From the NCBI GenBank assembly GCA_902476265.1, contig CABSCP010000024.1, positions 8,408-72,407 on the forward strand: 64,000 nucleotides of DNA, in the 5' to 3' direction. The notes under the pieces are model-generated. The model was not told the origin of the DNA. It was given only the letters and a program-made list of their open reading frames with translations, and did not search any database. Shown here piece after piece: positions 55,477-64,000 of the stretch. The translations under genes and the position numbers were made by a program. Source of the stretch: an uncultured Lachnospiraceae bacterium. Its GTDB lineage: Bacteria; Bacillota; Clostridia; Lachnospirales; Lachnospiraceae. Position 1 is the first letter of the stretch. Every line of letters starts with the position of its first letter.

Positions 55477-56535
55477 ATGCCGGATATTATCAAAAAATAT
55501 AAGAAAGTCTGGGATACAGGGGTATTGCTTTCCACCCTGATCATTGCCACCGCTTTCGGATATTTTTTTCAGGCTGTTGGTTTTTCCGAGACGAACACGG
55601 TAATCATTTATATGCTGGCGGTGCTGATCACAGCGCGCGCTACAGATGGCTGGATTTATGGTCTTGCCGCTTCCCTTTTGGCGACCCTGAGCTTTAATTT
55701 CTTTTTTACAATGCCTTATTTCAGCCTGCAATTTTATCAGAAAAGTTATTTGATCACATTTTTTACCATGACGATTACGGCGCTTGTGACCAGCACTCTG
55801 ACAGCCAGGGTAAAAATAGCGGCTCAGGAATCCACCATGAGGGAGCTGGAAATGAAAGGGCTGTATGCGCTGACCAATCATCTTTCCCATGCGGGGAGCG
55901 AAACCGAAGTGGCCAATATCGCAGTGCGCAGCATCAGCGCATTTTTACAATGCAATGCGGCCTGTGTGGTTTTTGATGATGAATTGATGCCGGATCACAG
56001 TTATCCCCAGTATGTGATGGCGGAGAAACGAATCATCCGGAAATGGATGCCTGACTGGAAAAAGCTGCAGGATAATCTGTCAAAGCTTTCCGGAGAATAT
56101 TTAAAAGGAACGGAATTTTTCGACTGGCCGTTAAAAGGGGAAAAAGAAATCATGGGCGCAATCCGCATTCCCGCGGAAAATGCTCAGAAATTGTCCGAAC
56201 ATCAGCTCCGGCTGCTGCATTCCATGGTAGAAATCGTGGAAATGTCTCTGGACCGGATGCGCACCCTGGGTTTTTTCTCTCATCACGGAATTTCCGCAAA
56301 ACGCCGGTTTTTGAACAAAAAGCTGGATGAAAAGATTGAAATCATCCTGCCGTCCCTCCTTTTTAAGACGAAGGATGTAATGGATAAAACCAGCGCGGAG
56401 GATGAGCGGATGCCGATCCTGTGTGAAATCTATAAGGATGCAAACGTGCTCTACAAGGGGATGGAGGCGGAGAAGGAAGAAGAGAAAAAGGCGGAAATTG
56501 TGAAGGATGCAGCCAAAGCGGCAACGAAACAGTGA
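55477..56535 (+). CDS. KdpD-like membrane protein (DUF4118 plus GAF-like) without a kinase domain
   Basis: A 352-residue protein from ATG 55477 with GAGAGGGAG upstream. Residues 18-110 are the four-span DUF4118 region of KdpD (LSTLIIATAFGYFFQAVGFS, IYMLAVLITARATDGWIYGL, FNFFFTMPYFSLQFYQKSY). Residues 130-270 resemble the GAF-type part (ETEVANIAVRSISAFLQCNA). The usual histidine kinase domain and H box are missing; the end is an acidic-basic helical tail instead. A kinase-free KdpD-type protein may be a sensor working through another partner. No kdp transporter genes are nearby. Confidence 0.8.
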   Translation: MPDIIKKYKKVWDTGVLLSTLIIATAFGYFFQAVGFSETNTVIIYMLAVLITARATDGWIYGLAASLLATLSFNFFFTMPYFSLQFYQKSYLITFFTMTITALVTSTLTARVKIAAQESTMRELEMKGLYALTNHLSHAGSETEVANIAVRSISAFLQCNAACVVFDDELMPDHSYPQYVMAEKRIIRKWMPDWKKLQDNLSKLSGEYLKGTEFFDWPLKGEKEIMGAIRIPAENAQKLSEHQLRLLHSMVEIVEMSLDRMRTLGFFSHHGISAKRRFLNKKLDEKIEIILPSLLFKTKDVMDKTSAEDERMPILCEIYKDANVLYKGMEAEKEEEKKAEIVKDAAKAATKQ

Positions 56536-56540
56536 ATGGG

Positions 56541-56589
56541 AAAAGGATACGGAGAAGCGAAAGGAGCATCGCTTTCCGCATCCTTTTTT
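56541..56589. terminator. Terminator between converging genes
   Basis: AAAAGGATACGGAGAAGCGA pairs imperfectly with TCGCTTTCCGCATCCTTTTT. It works best for the rightward gene. Confidence 0.85.
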
Positions 56590-56593
56590 GATG

Positions 56594-57298
56594 TCAGAAA
56601 TGGAGCCGCCTTCTCACCGCATTGCGCAGCCGGGTCCGGGAAAGAATGGTGATCAGGGCGATGACAATGACGCAGCAGATGGCAAGGACAACGGCGGACC
56701 AGGTGAGACCGAAGGGTTTCTCCAGAAAACGGTCGATTAAAAGTTCAATTCCCACGCATAGCAGGGCGCTTTCCACAAAGAAATACAGGCCTGTCATCAA
56801 AAAGGCGGAGGAAAGGCGGCGCATGAGCAGGGCGAACAGGATAGCTGCCGCCGTGCAAAGCGCTGTGATCGGCAGGGAAAGTTCAAAAAACCATTCGCGA
56901 TCCGCAGTGTTGAAGCTGATCAGGTATTGGTATACACCGATTGCCAGTCCGTCAAAAAACAGGGAAAAGTATATGGGCAGCCTGGTATAGATGACAGCGG
57001 GAATCGCCAGCACCCAGATCACCACGCAGGCGCCGATCACATACAGGGACCAAAGGGATCCGGAGAATACCAGCAGGTTTAACAGGCCGCAGACGATTGC
57101 GGCGGCGGACAGAGAGACGGACAACAGGATTGCCAGGTCTTTCCGGCGCACCATTTCCACCTGCCCTTTTTCCTTGGGGAAGGGCGGCACGGAATGGATA
57201 TGGGTGATTTCGTTAGGGTTGATCACAGGGGTGTTGCATAAAGGACAGCGTTCCAGAGACGGATCCAGCTTCACCCCGCAGTTGACACAATAGGACAT
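56594..57298 (-). CDS. DUF6320 zinc-ribbon membrane protein
   Basis: A 234-residue protein. It begins MSYCVNCGVKLDPSLERCPL-CN, a Cys4 zinc ribbon, then a linker and six or so membrane spans. It follows the acyltransferase gene after two bases. DUF6320 proteins and acyltransferases with HHxxxDG motifs are found as neighbours in Lachnospiraceae. The role is unknown, possibly regulatory or as a membrane partner of the acyltransferase. Confidence 0.75.
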   Translation of the reverse strand: MSYCVNCGVKLDPSLERCPLCNTPVINPNEITHIHSVPPFPKEKGQVEMVRRKDLAILLSVSLSAAAIVCGLLNLLVFSGSLWSLYVIGACVVIWVLAIPAVIYTRLPIYFSLFFDGLAIGVYQYLISFNTADREWFFELSLPITALCTAAAILFALLMRRLSSAFLMTGLYFFVESALLCVGIELLIDRFLEKPFGLTWSAVVLAICCVIVIALITILSRTRLRNAVRRRLHF

Positions 57299-57300
57299 TT

Positions 57301-58614
57301 CTATTCCTCCTCTTCAAAGCTTCGGTTGCTCTCAATGGTAACATGGATGCCGTCCTCCACCAGCTTGCGGAAAAAACGCCGTTCCACGTCCGCCTCGATG
57401 ATACAGCTGGCGAAATTGATGGTCAGCGTATCCTCAAAGCTGATGATGGCACAGTTTGTGCGCTGGGAAAAAGGCATTCCCATGTAAATGTCGAACCGTT
57501 CAATAAACGGTTTCATATCTTCCGGCACTTTCATGACGCCCATATTTGTGAGCCCGGCCGATGAATTTTTATCCTGTACCCGTTTGTAAAATGTGCGGAC
57601 CACAAAATCCTTGATGAAAAGCGGCACCACCCGGATGAAAGGGTTTCGCTGTGTGGCGGCGTTTGTGGTGATGTCTCCCCGCAGGAATTTTTCATTGATA
57701 TAATAGCGCATAAAATTGCGGACATGACAGATGATCTCTTCAAAGCTGTACTCCCCAAGCCGCGGGTCGATGGAAGGATAGACCATGGTGATAAAATTGC
57801 GCAGCGTTTTGGATGGAAAGAACCGGCGCAGGTTGACTGGCATTGCCAGCCGGACAGGGCGCAGTTTCAGGTGGAAATCATGCTCCTGCTTCTGCAGAAG
57901 GGCATAGAGCAGCACCGCGTTTAAGTATTCCGTGATCGTCGCGTTGTACCCCTTAGCAACCGCCATGGTTTCCTTTACGGACAGGATGCCGTCAATGACA
58001 TTGAAAGTATGAAAGGGTTCCTTCGTGCCGCGGATCCGGTAGGTCTTTTCCGCCGGGCGTTCAGGCCTCACCTGGGCGTTTGCATAGCGCATGTAAGCGT
58101 CCTCAAACTCTTCGGGATCAGGGGATTCGTTGACATCCATGACGAAATACCCGTTGGTGACGGTGTGCCCCAAAAGCCGCAGGTAAGTGGCGGTTATGGT
58201 CTGAAGCAGGTACATGCCGCCGGTACCGTCCCCCAGGCTGTGGTGTGCTTCCAGGGAAATCCGCCTGTCATAATAATACACGCGGATCAGATAGCGGTTA
58301 TTCCCTTTAAAAGACATGGGCATGCAGAAGTTGCGGATATCCGGCCGCACGAAAGGGCCGGGTCTGTCATTGGGCTCCAGATAGCGCCAGAACAGCCCTT
58401 TGCGCATAGCGGATTTATAAGTGGGGAAACGCTGCAGAGCGATGTCCACGGCCTGCTGCAGGATGTCCGGCTTTACGGTTTCTTTTAAAAGCACCGACAG
58501 GCGGTATACGGAAGAAAAATCCCTCCGCTGCAGCGTCGGATAGACGATGGCGGAAAGATCCAGCCGATACCAGGTCCTGGGCGTATTTTTTCTGTTTTTT
58601 GGCATAGATCTCAT
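57301..58614 (-). CDS. Condensation-domain-like acyltransferase (alcohol acetyltransferase-like)
   Basis: A 437-residue protein. The catalytic motif HHSLGDG (in LEAHHSLGDGTGG, near residue 120) is that of chloramphenicol acetyltransferase/condensation-fold enzymes, and the second conserved part NLRRFFPSKTLRNF is near residue 270. Such enzymes transfer acyl groups between a thioester and an alcohol or amine. It starts about 200 bases from a divergent esterase gene and precedes a DUF6320 gene, so a lipid or small-molecule modification pathway is likely. The substrate is not known. Confidence 0.8.
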   Translation of the reverse strand: MRSMPKNRKNTPRTWYRLDLSAIVYPTLQRRDFSSVYRLSVLLKETVKPDILQQAVDIALQRFPTYKSAMRKGLFWRYLEPNDRPGPFVRPDIRNFCMPMSFKGNNRYLIRVYYYDRRISLEAHHSLGDGTGGMYLLQTITATYLRLLGHTVTNGYFVMDVNESPDPEEFEDAYMRYANAQVRPERPAEKTYRIRGTKEPFHTFNVIDGILSVKETMAVAKGYNATITEYLNAVLLYALLQKQEHDFHLKLRPVRLAMPVNLRRFFPSKTLRNFITMVYPSIDPRLGEYSFEEIICHVRNFMRYYINEKFLRGDITTNAATQRNPFIRVVPLFIKDFVVRTFYKRVQDKNSSAGLTNMGVMKVPEDMKPFIERFDIYMGMPFSQRTNCAIISFEDTLTINFASCIIEADVERRFFRKLVEDGIHVTIESNRSFEEEE

Positions 58615-58818
58615 TTCCTTTTTTCAGGCATTTACAGCCCTTTCTGAATTTAAGTATACACCATTGTGTACAGGAAAAACAACAGGGAATGATCGGGCGT
58701 TCTTTACGAGATGGCGAACTTATGATAAAATAGTAGAAAAACCGCGATGGAACTGCCGGCCCGCAGAAGCAATGCGTCTCTGCCTGCCGGTGTTTTCCTT
58801 TCAAGAAGGAGGCCCCAG

Positions 58819-59715
58819 ATGGCGATAAACGAAAGGCAGAATCAGGGAATGATGAATTTCATCCGTAAGGTGCACGGGCTGGTGGAGCATCCCGATATCG
58901 GAAAACACCGGCAGTCCCAGGACCGGATCGGCGCGCTTCTGGGCACGGAAAAAGATGTGGAATATACCTGTGCAGAAGTGGATGGAATGAGCTGTGAGTG
59001 GGTGAGGGTACAGCGCGCCCATATGAAAAAATATGTGATTTTATACTGTCATGGGGGCGGCTATTCCACAGGAAGTACGGTATATGCCAGAACCCTGACC
59101 ACCAAATTGGCGGTTTCTACCTCCATGGATGTGTTCTGCTTTAACTACCGGCTTGCGCCGGAAAACCCTTATCCCGCAGCCGCGGAGGATGCCATGAAAG
59201 CCTGGAATCATTTGATGTATCTGGGCTATGGCGCCAGGGACGTGATTGTGGCAGGGGATTCTGCGGGCGGCAACATGGCGCTGTCGTTGGTATTGCGGCT
59301 AAAGTGCGAAGGGCGGATTCTGCCCAGGGGGCTGGTGCTGCTTTCTCCCTGGACGGACCTGACCGCTTCCGGAAAGAGTTATGCCAGCAGAGCGGAGGTG
59401 GATCCGGTGCTGGATCAGGAATATCTGGAGCGGATGACGGAAAATTATGCAGCGGGACGGGATTTGACGGATCCCTTTATTTCCCCGATTTACGGCGATA
59501 TGGAAGGCTTTCCGCCCACCTATATCCAAGTGGGGGACAATGAAATGCTGTTATCGGACTCCACACTTTTGCATAAAAAAATGGTAAAAGCAAACGTTCC
59601 GGTCCAAATCGACGTCTATAAAGGTATGTGGCATGTGTTTCAAATGTCGCCTTTTAAAACCGCCTATGAGGCCATGGAAAAAAATGCGGAATTTATTTAC
59701 GACATTTGCCGTTAA
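58819..59715 (+). CDS. HSL-family alpha/beta hydrolase (esterase)
   Basis: A 298-residue protein from ATG 58819 with AAGAAGGAGG upstream; an upstream in-frame frame from 58747 lacks a site. CHGGGYSTGSTVYAR is the oxyanion HGGG motif, GDSAGGNMAL holds the nucleophile, DPVL-type Asp and MWHVFQM give the acid and His. It belongs to the hormone-sensitive lipase group of esterases. It is divergent from the acyltransferase gene, so the two may add and remove the same acyl group. Confidence 0.88.
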   Translation: MAINERQNQGMMNFIRKVHGLVEHPDIGKHRQSQDRIGALLGTEKDVEYTCAEVDGMSCEWVRVQRAHMKKYVILYCHGGGYSTGSTVYARTLTTKLAVSTSMDVFCFNYRLAPENPYPAAAEDAMKAWNHLMYLGYGARDVIVAGDSAGGNMALSLVLRLKCEGRILPRGLVLLSPWTDLTASGKSYASRAEVDPVLDQEYLERMTENYAAGRDLTDPFISPIYGDMEGFPPTYIQVGDNEMLLSDSTLLHKKMVKANVPVQIDVYKGMWHVFQMSPFKTAYEAMEKNAEFIYDICR

Positions 59716-59835
59716 AAAAGAAGGAATTTTGCTTTTTTTGCAGAATAATTAAATAGACAGGTGTTTTATCGTCCGGAATGAACCGGACGGAGCAGCCGTT
59801 TCCAGTGCCGTTTTTGCGGCAGATTGGAGGCACGA

Positions 59836-60840
59836 ATGAATATCCGCGAGAATCTGGAGAAATGGGAGGAAGAATATTTAAGCCCTTATGCCACGCTGAG
59901 CAGGAATTCCGGCGGCAGGATAAGGCAGGAGGAGCAATGCGATATCCGTCCGGTATTCCAAAGGGACAGGGACCGCATCATACACAGCAAATCTTTCCGG
60001 AGGCTGAAGGATAAAACCCAGGTTTTTCTGACGCCAATGGGGGATCATTACAGGACCAGGCTGACCCATACGCTGGAGGTTTCCCAGAATGCGAGGACGA
60101 TCGCAAAGGCATTGCAGCTCAACGAAGAACTGGTGGAAGCCATTGCGCTGGGACACGATCTGGGACATACGCCTTTTGGACATGCAGGGGAGCGGGCCTT
60201 AAACAGGGTCTGTCCGTATGGGTTTGACCATGCGGAGCAGAGCGTGCGCACCGTGGACCTTTTGGAAAAGGAGGGGCAGGGACTAAACCTCACCTTTGAG
60301 GTGCGGGACGGGATCCGGAATCATCAGACCAAAGGACACCCCATGACATTGGAGGGCTGTGTGGTGCGTTATTCGGATAAGATTGCCTATATCCACCACG
60401 ATATGGATGACGCCATCCGGGCGGGCATTCTTTCGGAAAAGGATGTTCCCGTGCAGATCCAGGAAGTGATCGGGCGCACCACGGGAGAGAGGCTGGATCA
60501 TTTTATCCATGACATCGTATCCAACAGCTATGGAAAAGACAAAATTGCCATGTCCCCTCCGGTGCAGAAGGCCATGCAGGATCTGCGCCGGTTCATGTTT
60601 GAGAGAGTCTATGAAAATCCGGAAGCCAAGGGAGAGGAAGGAAAGGCGGAGATCCTGATGGAAACCCTTTATGATTATTATCTGCATCATCTGGAACTGC
60701 TGCCGGAGGATCTTCTTTCCCTGATGGAGAAGGGAGAACCCGGGGAAAGAATTGTGTGTGACTATGTAGGAGCCATGACAGACCGTTTTGCCATTGCCAA
60801 ATACGAAGAGATCTATGTCCCCAAATGCTGGCAGTACTGA
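59836..60840 (+). CDS. dgt: Deoxyguanosinetriphosphate triphosphohydrolase-like protein
   Basis: A 334-residue HD-domain enzyme. ATG 59836 follows GGAGG; a TTG at 59824 is less likely. RLTHTLEVSQNARTIAKAL and ALGHDLGHTPFGHAGE carry the HD metal ligands; SDKIAYIHHDMDDA is also conserved. It hydrolyses dNTPs to nucleosides and triphosphate. Placement immediately before dnaG and rpoD is the standard layout in Firmicutes, and links nucleotide control to replication start. Confidence 0.93.
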   Translation: MNIRENLEKWEEEYLSPYATLSRNSGGRIRQEEQCDIRPVFQRDRDRIIHSKSFRRLKDKTQVFLTPMGDHYRTRLTHTLEVSQNARTIAKALQLNEELVEAIALGHDLGHTPFGHAGERALNRVCPYGFDHAEQSVRTVDLLEKEGQGLNLTFEVRDGIRNHQTKGHPMTLEGCVVRYSDKIAYIHHDMDDAIRAGILSEKDVPVQIQEVIGRTTGERLDHFIHDIVSNSYGKDKIAMSPPVQKAMQDLRRFMFERVYENPEAKGEEGKAEILMETLYDYYLHHLELLPEDLLSLMEKGEPGERIVCDYVGAMTDRFAIAKYEEIYVPKCWQY

Positions 60841-60872
60841 CGCCGGGGGTTTATGAAGGAGCAGAATAAAAG

Positions 60873-62645
60873 ATGTATTATCCTGACGAGCTGATCGAAG
60901 AGATCAGAATGAAAAATGACATTGTGGAGGTCATTTCCGGTTATGTGAGGCTGCAGAAAAAGGGGAGTAATTACTTTGGACTGTGCCCTTTCCATAATGA
61001 GAAATCGCCTTCCTTTTCGGTTTCCGGCCCCAAGCAGATGTATTATTGTTTCGGGTGCGGAGCGGGAGGCAATGTCATCACTTTTTTGATGGAATATGAA
61101 AACTATACCTTTCAGGAGGCGGTGAAGGCGCTGGCCCAGCGGGCGGGCGTGGCGCTGCCTGAAATCGAATATTCCCAGGAGGCCCGGCGTGCCGACAGCC
61201 GCAGGGCGAAGCTTCTGGAAATCAATAAGGAAGCGGCAAAATATTTTTATTATCAGCTGCGCAACAAACAGGGCGCGGTGGGAATGCAGTATCTAAAGGA
61301 CAGGCAGCTGTCTGAGGAGACGATGAACCACTTCGGCCTGGGGTATGCCAATAAGTACAGCGACGATCTGATCCAATATCTCAAATCCAGAGGATACGGC
61401 GAGGATCTGATCCGGGATGCCGGGCTTTGCAATGTGGATGAAAAGCATGGCATGTATGATAAGTTCTGGAACAGAGTCATGTTCCCGATCCAGGATATCA
61501 ATCACCGGGTCATCGGATTCGGTGGGCGCGTCATGGGGGATGGGAAACCCAAATACCTGAATTCTCCGGAGACGGAGATTTTTGACAAAAGCCGGAATCT
61601 GTACGGACTGAATTTTGCCCGGACAAGCCGGAAGGGAAATATCATCCTCTGCGAGGGGTATATGGATGTGATCGCCATGCATCAGGCAGGGTTTACTCAG
61701 GCGGTAGCCTCTCTGGGAACCGCTTTTACGTCGGGCCAGGCAAGCCTGCTGAAACGCTATGCCCATGAGGTGCTGCTGTCCTATGACAGCGACGGCGCGG
61801 GAACTAACGCAGCGCTGAGGGCCATCGGGATTTTGAAAGAAGCGGGGATGACAGGCAAGGTGATCAATCTGGAACCCTACAAGGATCCCGATGAGTTTAT
61901 GAAAAATCTGGGACCGGAGGAATTCCAGAAACGGCTGGATCATGCGGAAAACAGTTTCTTTTTTGAATTGCGCCAGCTGGAGAAGGAATATGATGTGAAG
62001 GACCCGGAAGGCAAAACAAATTTCCACAGGGCCATTGCCAAAAAGCTTTGCGAATTTTCCGAAGAAGTGGAAAGGGCAAATTATATAGAAGCTGTGGCTG
62101 AAAAATACAATATCAGCTTTGAAAATCTGCGCAGGCTGGTGGCCAGCTACGCAGCCCAGACCGGGCTGGCCCGGCCTGTGGAACGGCCGAAATCCGGCGT
62201 GCAGAAAAAAAATACCGCTCAGGAAGGAGTGAAGCAGAGCCAGAAGCTTTTGCTCACCTGGCTGGTGGAGCAGCCTCAGCTGTACCCGAAAATTAAAAAG
62301 TATATTTCTGCCGGGGATTTCACAGAAGAGTTGTATGTGAAGGTGGCGGAAAAGCTTTTTGCCGGGCTGGATGCCGGGACTGTCAATCCGGCGTCGATCA
62401 TCAGTATGTTTGAAGATGAGGAAGACCAAAGGGAGGCCGCGTCGCTGTTTCACACGAAGCTGGTGCGGCTGGAAAGCCAACAGGAGCAGGAAAAGGCGTT
62501 TCATGATATTGTGTGCGCGGTCAAGAGAAACAGCTATGAAAGAGACAGCGCACAGCTGGGAACGGATGTGGAAGCGCTGCAGCGTGTAATCTCGGGAAAG
62601 AAGCTGCTGGAAGAACTTAACAAAACGCATATTTCCCTGCAATAG
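60873..62645 (+). CDS. dnaG: DNA primase
   Basis: A 590-residue protein. The N-terminal zinc site has Cys38, His41, Cys59 and Cys62 (CPFHNEKSPSF and YYCFGCGAGGN). The catalytic core includes GFGGRVMGDGKPKYLNSPET and the TOPRIM motif CEGYMDVIAMHQAG with DSDGAGTNAA. The C-terminal third should bind the replicative helicase. It makes RNA primers for DNA replication. GAAGGAGCAG lies upstream. Confidence 0.96.
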   Translation: MYYPDELIEEIRMKNDIVEVISGYVRLQKKGSNYFGLCPFHNEKSPSFSVSGPKQMYYCFGCGAGGNVITFLMEYENYTFQEAVKALAQRAGVALPEIEYSQEARRADSRRAKLLEINKEAAKYFYYQLRNKQGAVGMQYLKDRQLSEETMNHFGLGYANKYSDDLIQYLKSRGYGEDLIRDAGLCNVDEKHGMYDKFWNRVMFPIQDINHRVIGFGGRVMGDGKPKYLNSPETEIFDKSRNLYGLNFARTSRKGNIILCEGYMDVIAMHQAGFTQAVASLGTAFTSGQASLLKRYAHEVLLSYDSDGAGTNAALRAIGILKEAGMTGKVINLEPYKDPDEFMKNLGPEEFQKRLDHAENSFFFELRQLEKEYDVKDPEGKTNFHRAIAKKLCEFSEEVERANYIEAVAEKYNISFENLRRLVASYAAQTGLARPVERPKSGVQKKNTAQEGVKQSQKLLLTWLVEQPQLYPKIKKYISAGDFTEELYVKVAEKLFAGLDAGTVNPASIISMFEDEEDQREAASLFHTKLVRLESQQEQEKAFHDIVCAVKRNSYERDSAQLGTDVEALQRVISGKKLLEELNKTHISLQ

Positions 62646-62686
62646 CGTTAACAATAGAAAGAGATACAGGAAGGATGTAAACGGAC

Positions 62687-63799
62687 ATGGATGAAAACAT
62701 AAGAGCAAAATTTGACGAGAAATTAAAAAACCTTCTCGCCATTGCCAAAAAGAAGAAGAATGTGCTGGAATACCAGGAAATCAACGACTATTTTGCCGAT
62801 CTGCACCTGGAAGAAGAACAGTTTGATGAGATTCTGGAAACGTTGGAAAAAAATAATGTAGACGTGCTGCGCATCACAGAGGATGATGATATTCCCGATG
62901 AAGAAATCCTTCTGGCGGAAGAAGAGGAAGTGGACGTTGAAAATCTCGACCTGACCATACCGGACGGAATCAGCATTGAAGACCCTGTGCGCATGTATCT
63001 GAAGGAAATCGGCAAGGTGCCGCTTCTTTCTGCAGAAGAAGAAATTGAACTGGCTAAGAAGATGGAAGTGGGTGACGAAGATGCCAAGAAACGGCTTGCG
63101 GAAGCCAACCTTCGTCTGGTGGTCAGCATTGCAAAGCGCTATGTGGGCCGCGGGATGCTGTTCCTGGATCTGATTCAGGAAGGAAATTTAGGTCTGATCA
63201 AAGCCGTTGAAAAATTTGATTACCGTAAAGGCTATAAATTCTCCACCTATGCTACATGGTGGATTCGTCAGGCCATCACCAGAGCCATCGCGGATCAGGC
63301 CAGAACGATCCGTATCCCGGTGCATATGGTGGAAACCATCAATAAACTGATCCGCGTCAGCAGACAGCTGCTTCAGGAGCTTGGCCGTGAACCTACTCCG
63401 GAAGAAATAGCGGAAGAGATGAACATGCCCGTGGACAGAGTGCGTGAAATTTTAAAAATTTCCCAGGAACCCGTATCCCTGGAAACCCCTATCGGCGAAG
63501 AAGAAGACAGCCATCTGGGCGATTTCATCCAGGATGACAATGTGCCGGTTCCCGCCGACGCCGCAGCCTTCACCCTGTTGAAGGAACAGCTGGTGGAAGT
63601 TTTAGGCACCCTTACAGAAAGGGAACAGAAGGTCCTGCGCTTACGCTTCGGCCTGGATGACGGCCGGGCCCGCACCCTGGAAGAGGTGGGCAAGGAATTC
63701 TCCGTCACCCGCGAACGTATCCGCCAGATCGAAGCCAAAGCCCTCCGGAAACTCCGCCACCCCAGCAGAAGCAGGAAACTGAAGGACTACTTGGATTAA
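62687..63799 (+). CDS. rpoD: Primary sigma factor of RNA polymerase
   Basis: A 370-residue sigma-70 of the SigA type. A short region 1.1 (residues 1-75) precedes region 1.2 (DPVRMYLKEIGKVPLL), region 2 (NLRLVVSIAKRYVGRGM, KFSTYATWWIRQAITRA), region 3 and region 4 (TLEEVGKEFSVTRERIRQIE, LRHPSRSRKLKDYLD). It directs transcription from TTGACA/TATAAT promoters such as those listed here. Together with dgt and dnaG it forms the macromolecular synthesis operon. Confidence 0.97.
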   Translation: MDENIRAKFDEKLKNLLAIAKKKKNVLEYQEINDYFADLHLEEEQFDEILETLEKNNVDVLRITEDDDIPDEEILLAEEEEVDVENLDLTIPDGISIEDPVRMYLKEIGKVPLLSAEEEIELAKKMEVGDEDAKKRLAEANLRLVVSIAKRYVGRGMLFLDLIQEGNLGLIKAVEKFDYRKGYKFSTYATWWIRQAITRAIADQARTIRIPVHMVETINKLIRVSRQLLQELGREPTPEEIAEEMNMPVDRVREILKISQEPVSLETPIGEEEDSHLGDFIQDDNVPVPADAAAFTLLKEQLVEVLGTLTEREQKVLRLRFGLDDGRARTLEEVGKEFSVTRERIRQIEAKALRKLRHPSRSRKLKDYLD

Positions 63800-63813
63800 C
63801 AGCGAATCAAAAA

Positions 63814-64000
63814 GGACCGGAATCATGCAAGCATGATTCCGTTTATTTTTGGTGAGCGTCTCCATGAGCGGAGGGCGAAAGCCCGTAGCGAATGGAGCCC
63901 CATGCGCGAGCATGGGGGTTAATCCAGCAGCGTGGAGGGAGTGAGGGACCGGAATCATGCAAGCATGATTCCGTTTATTTTTGGTGAGCGTCTCCATGAG
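63814..64000. repeat. 132-bp tandem repeat carrying a terminator, downstream of rpoD
   Basis: The sequence from 63814 repeats from 63946, with the 55 bases visible in the second copy identical. Each unit holds the hairpin GGAATCATGC-AA-GCATGATTCC followed by GTTTATTTTT, and the first also a CCCCATGC/GCATGGGG hairpin (63898-63916). The array runs off the right edge. Confidence 0.85.
63819..63850 (+). terminator. Terminator after rpoD
   Basis: GGAATCATGC (63819-63828) pairs with GCATGATTCC (63831-63840), then GTTTATTTTT. The loop is only two bases on paper, so the top pairs probably open. It recurs in the second repeat unit. Confidence 0.75.

Noticed and set aside
61293..62708. 471-codon minus-strand frame opposite dnaG
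   Set aside because: A shadow of the primase gene, with no ribosome binding site or recognisable domain.

Overview
The window looks like the chromosome of a Gram-positive gut Clostridium relative, most likely Lachnospiraceae. The evidence is strong AGGAGG-type ribosome binding sites, TTGACA/TATAAT promoters, a tryptophan T-box leader, a CIRCE operator, and several families I know mainly from that group (DUF4358/MBOAT/DHHW, DUF5716/DUF5717, DUF6320, DUF3791/DUF3990). The left 17.7 kb is the right-hand part of an integrated siphovirus-like prophage. The rest is core chromosome.

Prophage (1-17.77 kb). It reads left to right through capsid, head-tail connectors, tail tube, a frameshifting tail chaperone pair, tape measure, distal tail and tail-tip proteins, two collagen-like tail fibres, holin-type membrane proteins, a DNA methyltransferase and a GH25 endolysin. 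A late accessory region follows, with an XRE-like regulator, a ParB-like protein, a zinc-ribbon/AP2-like protein and a leftward operon containing strongly structured, apparently non-coding stretches. The prophage ends in the 3' half of a tRNA-Gly(GCC) gene, which is the attachment core. The integrase, packaging and early genes lie to the left, outside the window.

The standout observation is a candidate tail-fibre switching system. The second fibre gene has a fixed collagen-like stem that reads into the 13-bp site TTAAATGGCAAAA, encoding L-N-G-K, and then a C-terminal tip. Tail to tail with that tip lies a start-less alternative tip on the minus strand, bounded by the same site inverted. A second, promoterless pair of convergent tips, bounded by the same two inverted sites, lies 6.6 kb away next to the attachment site. 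All four tips are in frame with L-N-G-K. No recombinase for this is visible in the window.

Chromosome (17.9-64 kb). In order: an acyltransferase cluster (DUF4358 lipoprotein, MBOAT, DHHW); a beta-CASP metallohydrolase; thyA-folA with a YjbR-like gene, signal peptidase I and a flavoprotein; the T-box-controlled trpDCFBA operon, without trpE/G nearby; ilvE; an alpha/beta hydrolase; a GH38 alpha-mannosidase; a DUF3791/DUF3990 pair; an FAD-dependent dehydrogenase; a parvulin-type lipoprotein; CIRCE-htpG; a SpoIID-like/peptidoglycan-binding protein; a YtrA-type GntR regulator with an ABC exporter; an unexplained three-gene DUF5717-DUF5716-TPR operon; a decayed DUF523 gene; a PHP phosphatase; glycolytic gap-pgk-tpiA; a KdpD-like membrane sensor without a kinase; a DUF6320/acyltransferase/esterase cluster; and dgt-dnaG-rpoD, followed by a tandemly repeated 132-bp terminator unit at the right edge.
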